This document shows, piece after piece, positions 1 to 4,444 of a stretch of 5,195 bases of DNA. A program made the position numbers and the translations under genes. A model generated the notes under the pieces. That model did no database searches and was not told the DNA's origin. It saw only the letters and a program-made list of their open reading frames with translations. This stretch comes from Actinomycetota bacterium. Lineage in GTDB: Bacteria; Actinomycetota; Humimicrobiia; Humimicrobiales; Humimicrobiaceae. The DNA lies in assembly GCA_018897225.1 (NCBI GenBank), contig JAHILC010000188.1:1-5195 (forward strand), read 5' to 3'. Position 1 is the first letter of the stretch; each line of letters begins with the position of its first letter.

Positions 1-30
1 CATAATACGTTTTAGAACTTCTTAATGCAT

Positions 31-43
31 ATTGAAATTCAAT
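31..43. repeat. Short palindrome upstream of the first TATA box
   Basis: The sequence reads ATTGAA-A-TTCAAT, two perfect 6-bp arms around one base. It ends about 10 nt before the TATA-like box at 53-60 and just before the BRE-like stretch, where archaeal activators or repressors commonly bind. An operator role is inference, because AT-rich palindromes of this size also arise by chance. Confidence 0.3.
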
Positions 44-60
44 AAACGAAATCTTTATAA
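44..60 (+). promoter_or_regulatory. Archaeal BRE/TATA promoter for the small peptide gene
   Basis: The run CGAAAT followed by CTTTATAA (47-60) matches the usual archaeal layout of a purine-rich TFB recognition element directly before a TATA box. With the normal spacing of about 25 nt, transcription would begin near 80-88, giving a leader of about 70 nt before the start codon at 158. The start site itself cannot be seen. No competing promoter is closer to that gene. Confidence 0.6.
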
Positions 61-157
61 GGTGAGAATGCACTCTCCCTTTCATCCGTTAAGGATTTGA
101 GCGGCATCATTACTCGCCGGCTATGAACAGGGTGAGCAAATTAAAAGAGGTGAAAAA
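61..157 (+). other. 5' leader region with small inverted repeats
   Basis: This stretch precedes the small peptide gene. CTCGCC (113-118) can pair with GGTGAG at 131-136 through five Watson-Crick pairs and one G-T pair, with a 12-nt loop. The same hexamer GGTGAG also occurs at 61-66, though that copy probably lies upstream of the transcription start. ATCC/GGAT (84-87 and 93-96) can form a smaller hairpin. A 10-codon reading frame (68-100) follows the first GGTGAG. I recognise no known riboswitch class, and the structure is weak. Confidence 0.25.
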
Positions 158-250
158 ATGGAACTGTATGAAAAGCCGCATTACATAAAGCCGGATTACA
201 TTGGACTTGATCTGGCAGTGTGCATGAGTAAAATGATGTCTATCAGATAA
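158..250 (+). CDS. Putative RiPP precursor peptide, 30 residues
   Basis: This short frame starts at ATG 158 behind a near-perfect Shine-Dalgarno site, AGAGGTGA (146-153), and ends at TAA 248-250. The peptide begins MELYEKPHYIKPDYIG and ends LDLAVCMSKMMSIR. The first half is rich in Tyr, Lys and Pro, with a repeated Y-x-KP / I-KP pattern (residues 4-15). The second half holds one Cys (22), two Ser, three Met and a terminal Arg. Short peptides with YxKP-like leaders encoded just before a PqqD-like protein and a radical SAM/SPASM enzyme are typical RiPP precursors, with an N-terminal leader recognised by the PqqD-like partner and a C-terminal core that is modified. I do not recognise this particular sequence, so the role rests on position, size and ribosome binding site. 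It has its own promoter and is followed by a terminator-like stem, which would allow higher expression than the enzymes. The alternative is a chance or regulatory small ORF. Confidence 0.6.
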   Translation: MELYEKPHYIKPDYIGLDLAVCMSKMMSIR

Positions 251-302
251 TCCAAAAAACTACAGAACTACACTTTATCTTTACCTTTTTCCATTTTTTG
301 GA
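251..302 (+). terminator. Terminator-like stem and T-rich tract after the peptide gene
   Basis: Directly after the stop codon, TCCAAAAAA (251-259) is perfectly complementary to TTTTTTGGA (294-302). The 34-nt loop between them is pyrimidine-rich with T runs at 286-290 and 294-299. Archaeal RNA polymerase terminates on U-rich tracts, so this probably ends, or attenuates, transcription of the peptide gene. The loop also carries a tandem AACTACA (258-264 and 266-272). Confidence 0.45.
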
Positions 303-314
303 CTTTAGTTGACA

Positions 315-333
315 AACAGTTTTAAATACTGTT
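315..333 (+). promoter_or_regulatory. Second promoter: TATA box inside an inverted repeat
   Basis: AACAGT (315-320) and ACTGTT (328-333) are perfect inverted arms, and the 7-nt spacer between them forms most of a TATA-like box, TTTTAAATA (320-328). The start codon of the PqqD-like gene lies about 32 nt downstream, so the transcript would have a leader of only about 10 nt or little more, containing the ribosome binding site AGGTGAT (350-356). A repressor bound to the palindrome would cover the TATA box. The promoter is moderately supported, while the operator is inference. Confidence 0.45.
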
Positions 334-359
334 GCTGTATTCATTTAATAGGTGATAGA

Positions 360-623
360 ATGGAGATAAATAAAAATCGGCCAAAATTGATAAATGAACT
401 AATCATCAGAGATTTAGACAAATCTTTGCTTCATTCGGAGAAAGGGAAAATATATGAATTTAATAATACGGCTTTTGAAATACTTAAGATGTGCAGTGGT
501 AATTATACAGAAGATGAGATAGGAAGACATATCGCTGAAAAATATGGAATAAAAAAGGAAGAAGCGATGTCAGATGTCAAAAACGTAGTTTCTCGTTTAC
601 GAAAAGACGGTTTGGTGTGGTAG
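360..623 (+). CDS. PqqD-like peptide-binding (RRE) protein
   Basis: This 87-residue protein has the PqqD fold pattern. An N-terminal strand region carries RDLDKSLLHSEKGKIYEFNN, then comes the helix AFEILKMCSGNYTEDEIG, and then a winged-helix-like C-terminus with HIAEKYGIKKEEAMSDV and LRKDGLVW. In the family this corresponds to the L-N-x-TA-x-IL, DG-x-x-T and DV-x-x-x-L motifs. PqqD-type domains (RiPP recognition elements) bind the leader of a precursor peptide and present it to a radical SAM/SPASM enzyme, which is the next gene after a 1-nt gap. I chose ATG 360 because AGGTGAT (350-356) sits at the right distance. The same frame is open from a TTG at 309, but that would add a poor, Cys-rich extension and include the promoter. 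The length matches free-standing PqqD proteins of about 90 residues. The substrate is most likely the peptide encoded at 158-250, by inference. Confidence 0.85.
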   Translation: MEINKNRPKLINELIIRDLDKSLLHSEKGKIYEFNNTAFEILKMCSGNYTEDEIGRHIAEKYGIKKEEAMSDVKNVVSRLRKDGLVW

Positions 624-624
624 T

Positions 625-1665
625 ATGAGAAAATTATCCATGCCGTATAAGGTTACATGGGACATTACCTATGGGTGTAATCTCAGGTGCAAATTTTGTC
701 TCTTACCGACCCCAAAACCCGCCAAGAATGAACTTAGTACCTCAGAAGCTCTTAGGCTTGTTGATTCCCTCTCCTCTGGAAAAGTTTTTATGCTATCATT
801 TTCAGGCGGAGAGCCCTTAGTTAGAGAGGACTTTTTTATGCTTGCAGAGAGGGCAGCAACTAAAGGCTTATTAACAACTCTAGGAACGAATGGCACACTT
901 GTAGATAAAGCAAAAGCTGCGGCGATTAAGAAAGTAGGTATAAGAGGGGTACAAGTAAGTCTTGATGGGAACACACCAAAAATTAACGACGCAGTCCGAG
1001 GTGAAGGAACTTTTTTAAAAATTGTTGAGGGAATTAATAATCTGACGGAGCAAAAAATTCCTGTGATGGTGGCATGCGTTTTACTTAAACAAAACAAAGA
1101 TGACATCCTAAATCTAATAGACTTTGTTCGTACATTAGGCTGTAAGGGAATTAAATTGGAGGGACTGATACCCGAGGGACGCGGTGCCACCAATTTTGAT
1201 AAATTTCAATTAACCAAAAATGAACTAAAAGAAGTATACTCAAACGCCTGGAAGAAAAAAATAGAATTAGAAAACGACTTTTCCATTCACTTTCCGTGTA
1301 TGGTTCCGTATATAGCATTTGGAAATAATATAGAAAATAAGCCAAATGAACCGTTGTGTCATGGGTGTGGGGCAGGAATATCTTGGTGTAACATTTCACC
1401 AGAAGGTTTTGTATCAGCCTGTGGTTGTCTTAGTGACCCTCTAATGTATGCTGGAAATGTAAGAGAACAAACCCTTTCAGATATCTGGAACAACGCGAGA
1501 GAGATGAAGATATGGCGGGAAATTCGAGAATTAAAGGGTAAATGCAAAATTTGTGGGTATAGGTATAAGTGTGGTGGGGGATGCCGCGCGGTTGCATATT
1601 TACTTACAGGAGATTTTTTAGCTGAGGATCCCTTTTGCTGGTTAGGTCCGAGAGAGGAAGTGTAG
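625..1665 (+). CDS. Radical SAM/SPASM peptide-modifying enzyme
   Basis: This is an intact 346-residue enzyme. The radical SAM cluster motif CNLRCKFC uses Cys 18, 22 and 25. The SAM-binding GGEP is at 61-64, TNG at 89-91 and the strand VQVSLDG at 109-115. The C-terminal SPASM domain has the full seven-cysteine pattern: Cys 248, then Gly 261 and Cys 266 (G-x4-C), then Cys 307, 310, 316 and 320 (C-x2-C-x5-C-x3-C), and Cys 338. These would bind two auxiliary 4Fe-4S clusters. Cys 225, 245, 255 and 268 are extra. SPASM enzymes next to a PqqD-like protein usually modify ribosomal peptides, forming C-C, thioether or similar crosslinks by abstracting a hydrogen with the 5'-deoxyadenosyl radical, and they act in the cytoplasm. 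The start ATG 625 lies 1 nt after the previous stop, with GGTG at 614-617 as a likely ribosome binding site. Met 6 is an alternative start. Chemistry and crosslink type cannot be read from sequence. Confidence 0.92.
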   Translation: MRKLSMPYKVTWDITYGCNLRCKFCLLPTPKPAKNELSTSEALRLVDSLSSGKVFMLSFSGGEPLVREDFFMLAERAATKGLLTTLGTNGTLVDKAKAAAIKKVGIRGVQVSLDGNTPKINDAVRGEGTFLKIVEGINNLTEQKIPVMVACVLLKQNKDDILNLIDFVRTLGCKGIKLEGLIPEGRGATNFDKFQLTKNELKEVYSNAWKKKIELENDFSIHFPCMVPYIAFGNNIENKPNEPLCHGCGAGISWCNISPEGFVSACGCLSDPLMYAGNVREQTLSDIWNNAREMKIWREIRELKGKCKICGYRYKCGGGCRAVAYLLTGDFLAEDPFCWLGPREEV

Positions 1666-1667
1666 AA

Positions 1668-2205
1668 ATGAGAGTTTATTCTATGCCGATCGAAATTGAA
1701 TGGAATATCACAACAAAATGCAACTTATTTTACCCTTATTATATGGATGGATTCCTTCCAAGAGATGAGTGCTCATTAGAGGATGCAAAGAAAATTCTTG
1801 ATAATCACTGGTCGAGCGGAGGAAACAATGCGTGTTCCTTGTGAAATCATGTTTCCTGCACTCGAAAAAGCAGAAGAATATGCCCGTTGCAATCAGGTAC
1901 AACTTCACATAAGTAGTACTCGGTGGGATGCAAGATTCACGGAGCGCAAAGAAGTACGTCGCTCAGCTGGTATCACATCTCTCACCATGATACCAAATGG
2001 AGACATCTGTCCATGTTTAGCTATGCCATTACCCCTAGGCGATGTTCTATTCTCAGAAATTAGTGAGATTTGGGAAAATCATCCATACTTAAAATATTTT
2101 AGACTTAATAGACCTATGAGTAAGTGTTGTGCAGAAATTGACACCTATACGACAACCTATCGTATGTTAATGAAAGAAAAGACGGGGCTAGACTGTGAAA
2201 GATGA
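1668..2205 (+). pseudogene. Broken second radical SAM/SPASM gene
   Basis: The gene starts 2 nt after the preceding stop and encodes MRVYSMPIEIEWNITTKCNL, which lines up residue for residue with the intact neighbour (shared S5-M6-P7, W12, I14-T15, C18-N19-L20). Where the neighbour has Cys 22 and Cys 25, this gene has Tyr (TAC 1731-1733, TAT 1740-1742), each one G-to-A transition from Cys. After about residue 44 the homology jumps out of frame: the first frame stops at 1842-1844, and the next frame continues with ITGRAEETMRVP, matching the LIPEGRG region near residue 182 of the neighbour. About 140 residues of barrel, including GGEP, are therefore missing. The C-terminal part keeps a SPASM-like segment (MIPNGDICPC, then PLGDV and EIW), but its first cysteine is Arg (CGC 1960-1962, one transition from TGC), and C-x2-C-x5-C-x3-C is absent. 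It cannot be an active radical SAM enzyme. A separately translated C-terminal piece is possible (see the next entry). Confidence 0.8.
1828..2205 (+). CDS. Possible 125-residue SPASM remnant ORF
   Basis: Within the broken gene, ATG 1828 is preceded by GGAGGA (1818-1823) at ideal spacing, and the frame stays open to TGA 2203-2205. The product begins MRVPCEIMFPALEKAEEYAR and carries the degraded SPASM segment near residues 45-90 (AGITSL, MIPNGDICPC, PLGDV, EIWEN). It lacks the radical SAM core and most cluster cysteines, so no catalysis is expected. The end overlaps the methyltransferase start by 11 nt, so continued translation could couple to that gene. Most likely this is only pseudogene residue, because the ribosome-binding-like GGAGGA arises from sequence encoding GRAEET. 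Confidence 0.25.
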   Translation: MRVPCEIMFPALEKAEEYARCNQVQLHISSTRWDARFTERKEVRRSAGITSLTMIPNGDICPCLAMPLPLGDVLFSEISEIWENHPYLKYFRLNRPMSKCCAEIDTYTTTYRMLMKEKTGLDCER

Positions 2206-3016
2206 AGCAGATTTTCAGTGGCTAAAAAAACATGCGAAAAACGAGATAACTATAAAGAGAATCAATGCGTTTGAGAAAAAATGGAAATCAGTAATGAGTG
2301 AAGGGCGAATTTTTAAGAGTAAGCGTCATATCCAACTGAACATTGGGGGATATAAAATCTGGTTGCGGGAAGGAGGGGGATGTTCTTCAATGGATACATA
2401 CACTGAAATTTTCAAGTATAATCGTCATATGCTTCACCAAGAATTTTGTGGTGAGACAGATAAGGTAATAGTTGATGCAGGGGCAAATGAGGGTTATTAT
2501 ACTTTAAAAATCAAGCAAAATAACCCCAAATGTAGGGTATTGGCTATTGAACCAAACCCATTAGCATTTAAGATATTGAAAAAAAATATCGATACAAATA
2601 AACTAAAAAATGTGCAACTCATAAATAAGATGCTCGGTCATAAATGTGGGAAAACATCTTTTGAGCTCGTAGACGAAATAAGTGCAATTGGTAGTAGGAA
2701 TATACAAAAGAGACCGTGGTTAGAAGAAAGTAGAATAAAAAAGATAATTGTTTGGGGAATTACTCTATGCAAATTATGCCAAGAATATGAACTTAAAACT
2801 ATAGATATACTAAAATTAGATGTTGAAGGCGATGAGATGGAAATTTTGATATCAGCAAAAAATTTTGTTAGAAATATTAGAAAGATTGTGGTGGAATATC
2901 ACAGTAAAGAATTACGGAAAGAACTCATAAAATTTCTCACGAAGAATGATTTTAAATTAGTGCATGAAGAGAGGGGGGTTTGTGGGGATCTCTACTTTAT
3001 TAACGCGCTGCTATGA
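2195..3016 (+). CDS. FkbM-family SAM-dependent methyltransferase
   Basis: This 273-residue protein has the class I methyltransferase motifs in FkbM form. VIVDAGANEGYYTL (residues 91-104) is the SAM-binding glycine motif I, AIEPNP (117-122) has the acidic residue that contacts the SAM ribose, and ILKLDVEGDE (205-214) is the family's characteristic later motif, followed by IVVEYH. FkbM enzymes O-methylate hydroxyl or carboxyl groups of natural products and glycans, and some act in RiPP clusters. The first 90 residues are Lys-rich and less conserved. The start is taken at GTG 2195, which gives an 11-nt overlap with the preceding remnant and so operon-style coupling; the preceding ribosome binding site is weak (GGGG near 2184). 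The first in-frame ATG (codon 34, 2294) would still keep the whole catalytic domain. The substrate is unknown. Modification of the peptide product is inferred from context, and a glycan or lipid target is equally possible. Confidence 0.85.
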   Translation: MKDEADFQWLKKHAKNEITIKRINAFEKKWKSVMSEGRIFKSKRHIQLNIGGYKIWLREGGGCSSMDTYTEIFKYNRHMLHQEFCGETDKVIVDAGANEGYYTLKIKQNNPKCRVLAIEPNPLAFKILKKNIDTNKLKNVQLINKMLGHKCGKTSFELVDEISAIGSRNIQKRPWLEESRIKKIIVWGITLCKLCQEYELKTIDILKLDVEGDEMEILISAKNFVRNIRKIVVEYHSKELRKELIKFLTKNDFKLVHEERGVCGDLYFINALL

Positions 3017-3065
3017 TAGTTTTATTGCACAAATCGTTCTAAAATTGGCTAAAATCTCGCGATGA

Positions 3066-3072
3066 AATTTTT
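3066..3072 (+). terminator. Possible U-rich terminator after the methyltransferase
   Basis: A T5 run (3068-3072) lies about 50 nt after the methyltransferase stop codon without a clear stem. It could end the operon in the archaeal manner, but such runs are common in AT-rich DNA. Confidence 0.2.
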
Positions 3073-3080
3073 ATGCGTTT

Positions 3081-3318
3081 TCAAGTTATATTATAGGCTT
3101 TAACTCCAAACCCTTCTTTAAGAGATCTGATAAATTTCTCTGCTTTATCCCGCGCCTTATACAACCCCAATATTTTCCTAGGCTCAGTATCATACTGAGC
3201 TTTCAAGAATAAAGAACCCTTCAGTCCCATTTATGTGCGGATTATCCATTGTGAATAGTGTTTTCTGAAGGCTGGGGATTGGTGAGTACCCATATATTAT
3301 TATTTGTTTTTGTCCTTT
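3081..3318 (-). mobile_element. Frameshifted transposase remnant (DDE type, IS4/IS1634-like)
   Basis: Read on the - strand, the frame open from 3318 to 3193 gives QKTLFTMDNPHINGTEGFF and then ILESS before a stop at 3190-3192. The other frame (ATG 3230 to stop 3081-3083) continues with YDTEPRKILGLYKARDKAEK and FIRSLKEGFGVKAY. The block Y-x-x-RD-x-x-EKF-x-R-x-LKEG is the conserved end of the catalytic domain in IS4/IS1634-like DDE transposases common in methanogens, and it contains the third catalytic acidic residue (Glu of AEK). The two frames join across a palindrome at 3182-3200. The remnant stops a few residues later, so only a short C-terminal-region piece survives. It marks an old insertion between the peptide cluster and the ABC exporter. 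The family name comes from motif memory, not a search. Confidence 0.6.
3182..3200. repeat. 19-bp perfect palindrome at the transposase frameshift
   Basis: GCTCAGTAT-C-ATACTGAGC is a perfect inverted repeat with 9-bp arms and a 1-base centre. It lies exactly where the transposase reading frame changes. It is more likely a mutational scar or hotspot than a regulatory site. Confidence 0.6.
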
Positions 3319-3356
3319 TCATCCCTGTCTATGTTTATATCATCAAATACCACTTT

Positions 3357-3434
3357 TTATAGGCACTGTATGAACCCATTGTAGTCTTTGATTTTGAACC
3401 ATGTACTCTGGTACATACCTATATAGTACGCCAT
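3357..3434 (-). pseudogene. 25-codon ORF with strong RBS, possible element fragment
   Basis: On the - strand ATG 3434 follows GGAGGA with good spacing, and the product begins MAYYIGMYQSTWFKIKDYNG and stops with TAA at 3357-3359. The frame one step over then continues with KVVFDDINIDRDEKDKNK before a stop, which suggests a longer protein broken by frameshifts and running towards the transposase remnant. It may be the N-terminus of the same dead transposase or of an unrelated small protein. I do not recognise the sequence. Confidence 0.3.
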
Positions 3435-3495
3435 TTTTATTCCTCCATATTTTCTATATTAGTTCGTATATGAGTTCTTGTTTCTATTTGCGGAG

Positions 3496-3523
3496 GATAT
3501 CTAACCCCCCAGTGTTAGATATC
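3496..3523. repeat. 10-bp inverted repeat with C-rich loop
   Basis: GATATCTAAC (3496-3505) and GTTAGATATC (3514-3523) are perfect inverted arms separated by the 8-nt loop CCCCCAGT. The repeat sits about 60 nt upstream of the small - strand frame at 3434. It could be the end of the dead insertion element, a protein-binding site, or a transcriptional hairpin. No T run follows either arm closely enough to call it a terminator. Confidence 0.4.
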
Positions 3524-3534
3524 TATCTCTATAA

Positions 3535-3561
3535 CTAAAAATCTTATTTATTCATTTTTAG
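3535..3561 (-). terminator. AT-rich stem, possible exporter operon terminator
   Basis: CTAAAAAT (3535-3542) and ATTTTTAG (3554-3561) form a perfect 8-bp stem with an 11-nt loop, about 70 nt beyond the permease stop on the - strand, and the - strand copy contains a T5 run. This could release transcripts of the ABC operon, but the stem is weak. Confidence 0.25.
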
Positions 3562-3628
3562 AGTAATTCATCTGCAATCCAGAGGGTTGTAGTTTTCCTT
3601 GCTCTATACATTATAAGGATTCACTTTT

Positions 3629-4444
3629 TCAGTAGAACACTAAACTCCCGTCTTTTTTTGCTTTGTTTAATCCCTTGTGCAGGATATATAATCCTATAAG
3701 GATAAATGCTATAGACAAAACTAATAGGATAATTACGTATTTTATTATTTCTGATTCTGGTGTGGTTGGTATAAGTGATTTTCTTAATCCTTCAATAGAA
3801 TAATAAAAAGGAACATATTTTGCTATTGGTTGTAAATATTCTGGTAGGACAGTTATTGGGAAATACACACCACAAAAGAACATAGCAATATTTTGTGTTA
3901 GTATGGCAAGTGTTCCTATGTTTTTTACCCAGATTGTTAATCCTCCAAATATCATACCAAAACCCATCATCAACAATGCTGAAAGAAACATGATGATAAA
4001 AGTATAAACAGTAGCAGCTCCAAATGAAACACCAAAACAGAGAAAACCTACAGAAATAAGAAGGCCTATGGAAAGCAGACCAAACAAGCATCCAAAAATA
4101 GTATAAGCAATCATTATTGTAGAAACCCTTGTTGAAGTAAGAAGTATTGATTCCAATGTGCCTCTCATCATCTCAGAACGCAACGCACCTGATGTCGAAC
4201 CCATTATTCCCCATAGAAACCCCCAACCAATAGAACCAACAATAATATAGGAAATAAAATCACCACCATAAGGAGCAAGAGCAGACAATTCTCTTCTACC
4301 AAACATACTACCAAACAATACCAAATAGAAAAGATTAAAAAATATACCAAGAAATGATGTAGAAAGCGCAAGTTTGTATGTAAACAGCATTCTGAAATCC
4401 CTTTTTATGAACACACCAACCTTTCTAATCTCATCCATCATCAT
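3629..4444 (-). CDS. ABC-2-type exporter permease
   Basis: This 271-residue membrane protein has a cytoplasmic N-terminus (MMMDEIRKVGVFIKRDFRML) and about six hydrophobic helices near residues 26-47, 63-82, 108-133, 142-170, 176-196 and 236-254. It ends in a basic tail (HKGLNKAKKDGS). Between helices 2 and 3, RSEMMRGTLESILLTSTR holds the GTLE coupling motif of ABC-2 permeases that contacts the ATPase. This architecture matches the DrrB/NodJ-like half of two-gene exporters moving drugs, lipids, polysaccharides or peptides. The start ATG overlaps the ATPase stop as ATGA, and AGGTG a few bases upstream in the ATPase end serves as ribosome binding site, so the two are translationally coupled. There are three consecutive ATG codons (4444-4436), and any could start. 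The substrate is unknown. The gene converges on the peptide cluster, and a link to it is speculative. Confidence 0.85.
   Translation of the reverse strand: MMMDEIRKVGVFIKRDFRMLFTYKLALSTSFLGIFFNLFYLVLFGSMFGRRELSALAPYGGDFISYIIVGSIGWGFLWGIMGSTSGALRSEMMRGTLESILLTSTRVSTIMIAYTIFGCLFGLLSIGLLISVGFLCFGVSFGAATVYTFIIMFLSALLMMGFGMIFGGLTIWVKNIGTLAILTQNIAMFFCGVYFPITVLPEYLQPIAKYVPFYYSIEGLRKSLIPTTPESEIIKYVIILLVLSIAFILIGLYILHKGLNKAKKDGSLVFY

Noticed and set aside
123..188. Overlapping 21-codon frame from ATG 123
   Set aside because: It has no ribosome binding site and overlaps the better-supported peptide gene, including its Shine-Dalgarno site.
309..359. N-terminal extension of the PqqD-like protein from TTG 309
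   Set aside because: It would cover the TATA box and inverted repeat, has an unlikely Cys-rich sequence, and lacks a ribosome binding site, whereas ATG 360 has AGGTGAT at proper distance.
669..1193. Long - strand open frame opposite the radical SAM gene
   Set aside because: The + strand frame has full catalytic motifs. The opposite frame has no recognisable domain and is a shadow.
1812..1826. SGGN in the first frame of the broken gene as a decayed GGEP motif
   Set aside because: The same bases read in the next frame give GRAEET, which matches the later conserved GRA segment of radical SAM enzymes and continues into good homology, so SGGN is coincidental.
3792..4091. - strand 99-codon frame inside the permease
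   Set aside because: It is an alternative frame within a clear six-helix permease and has no motifs of its own.
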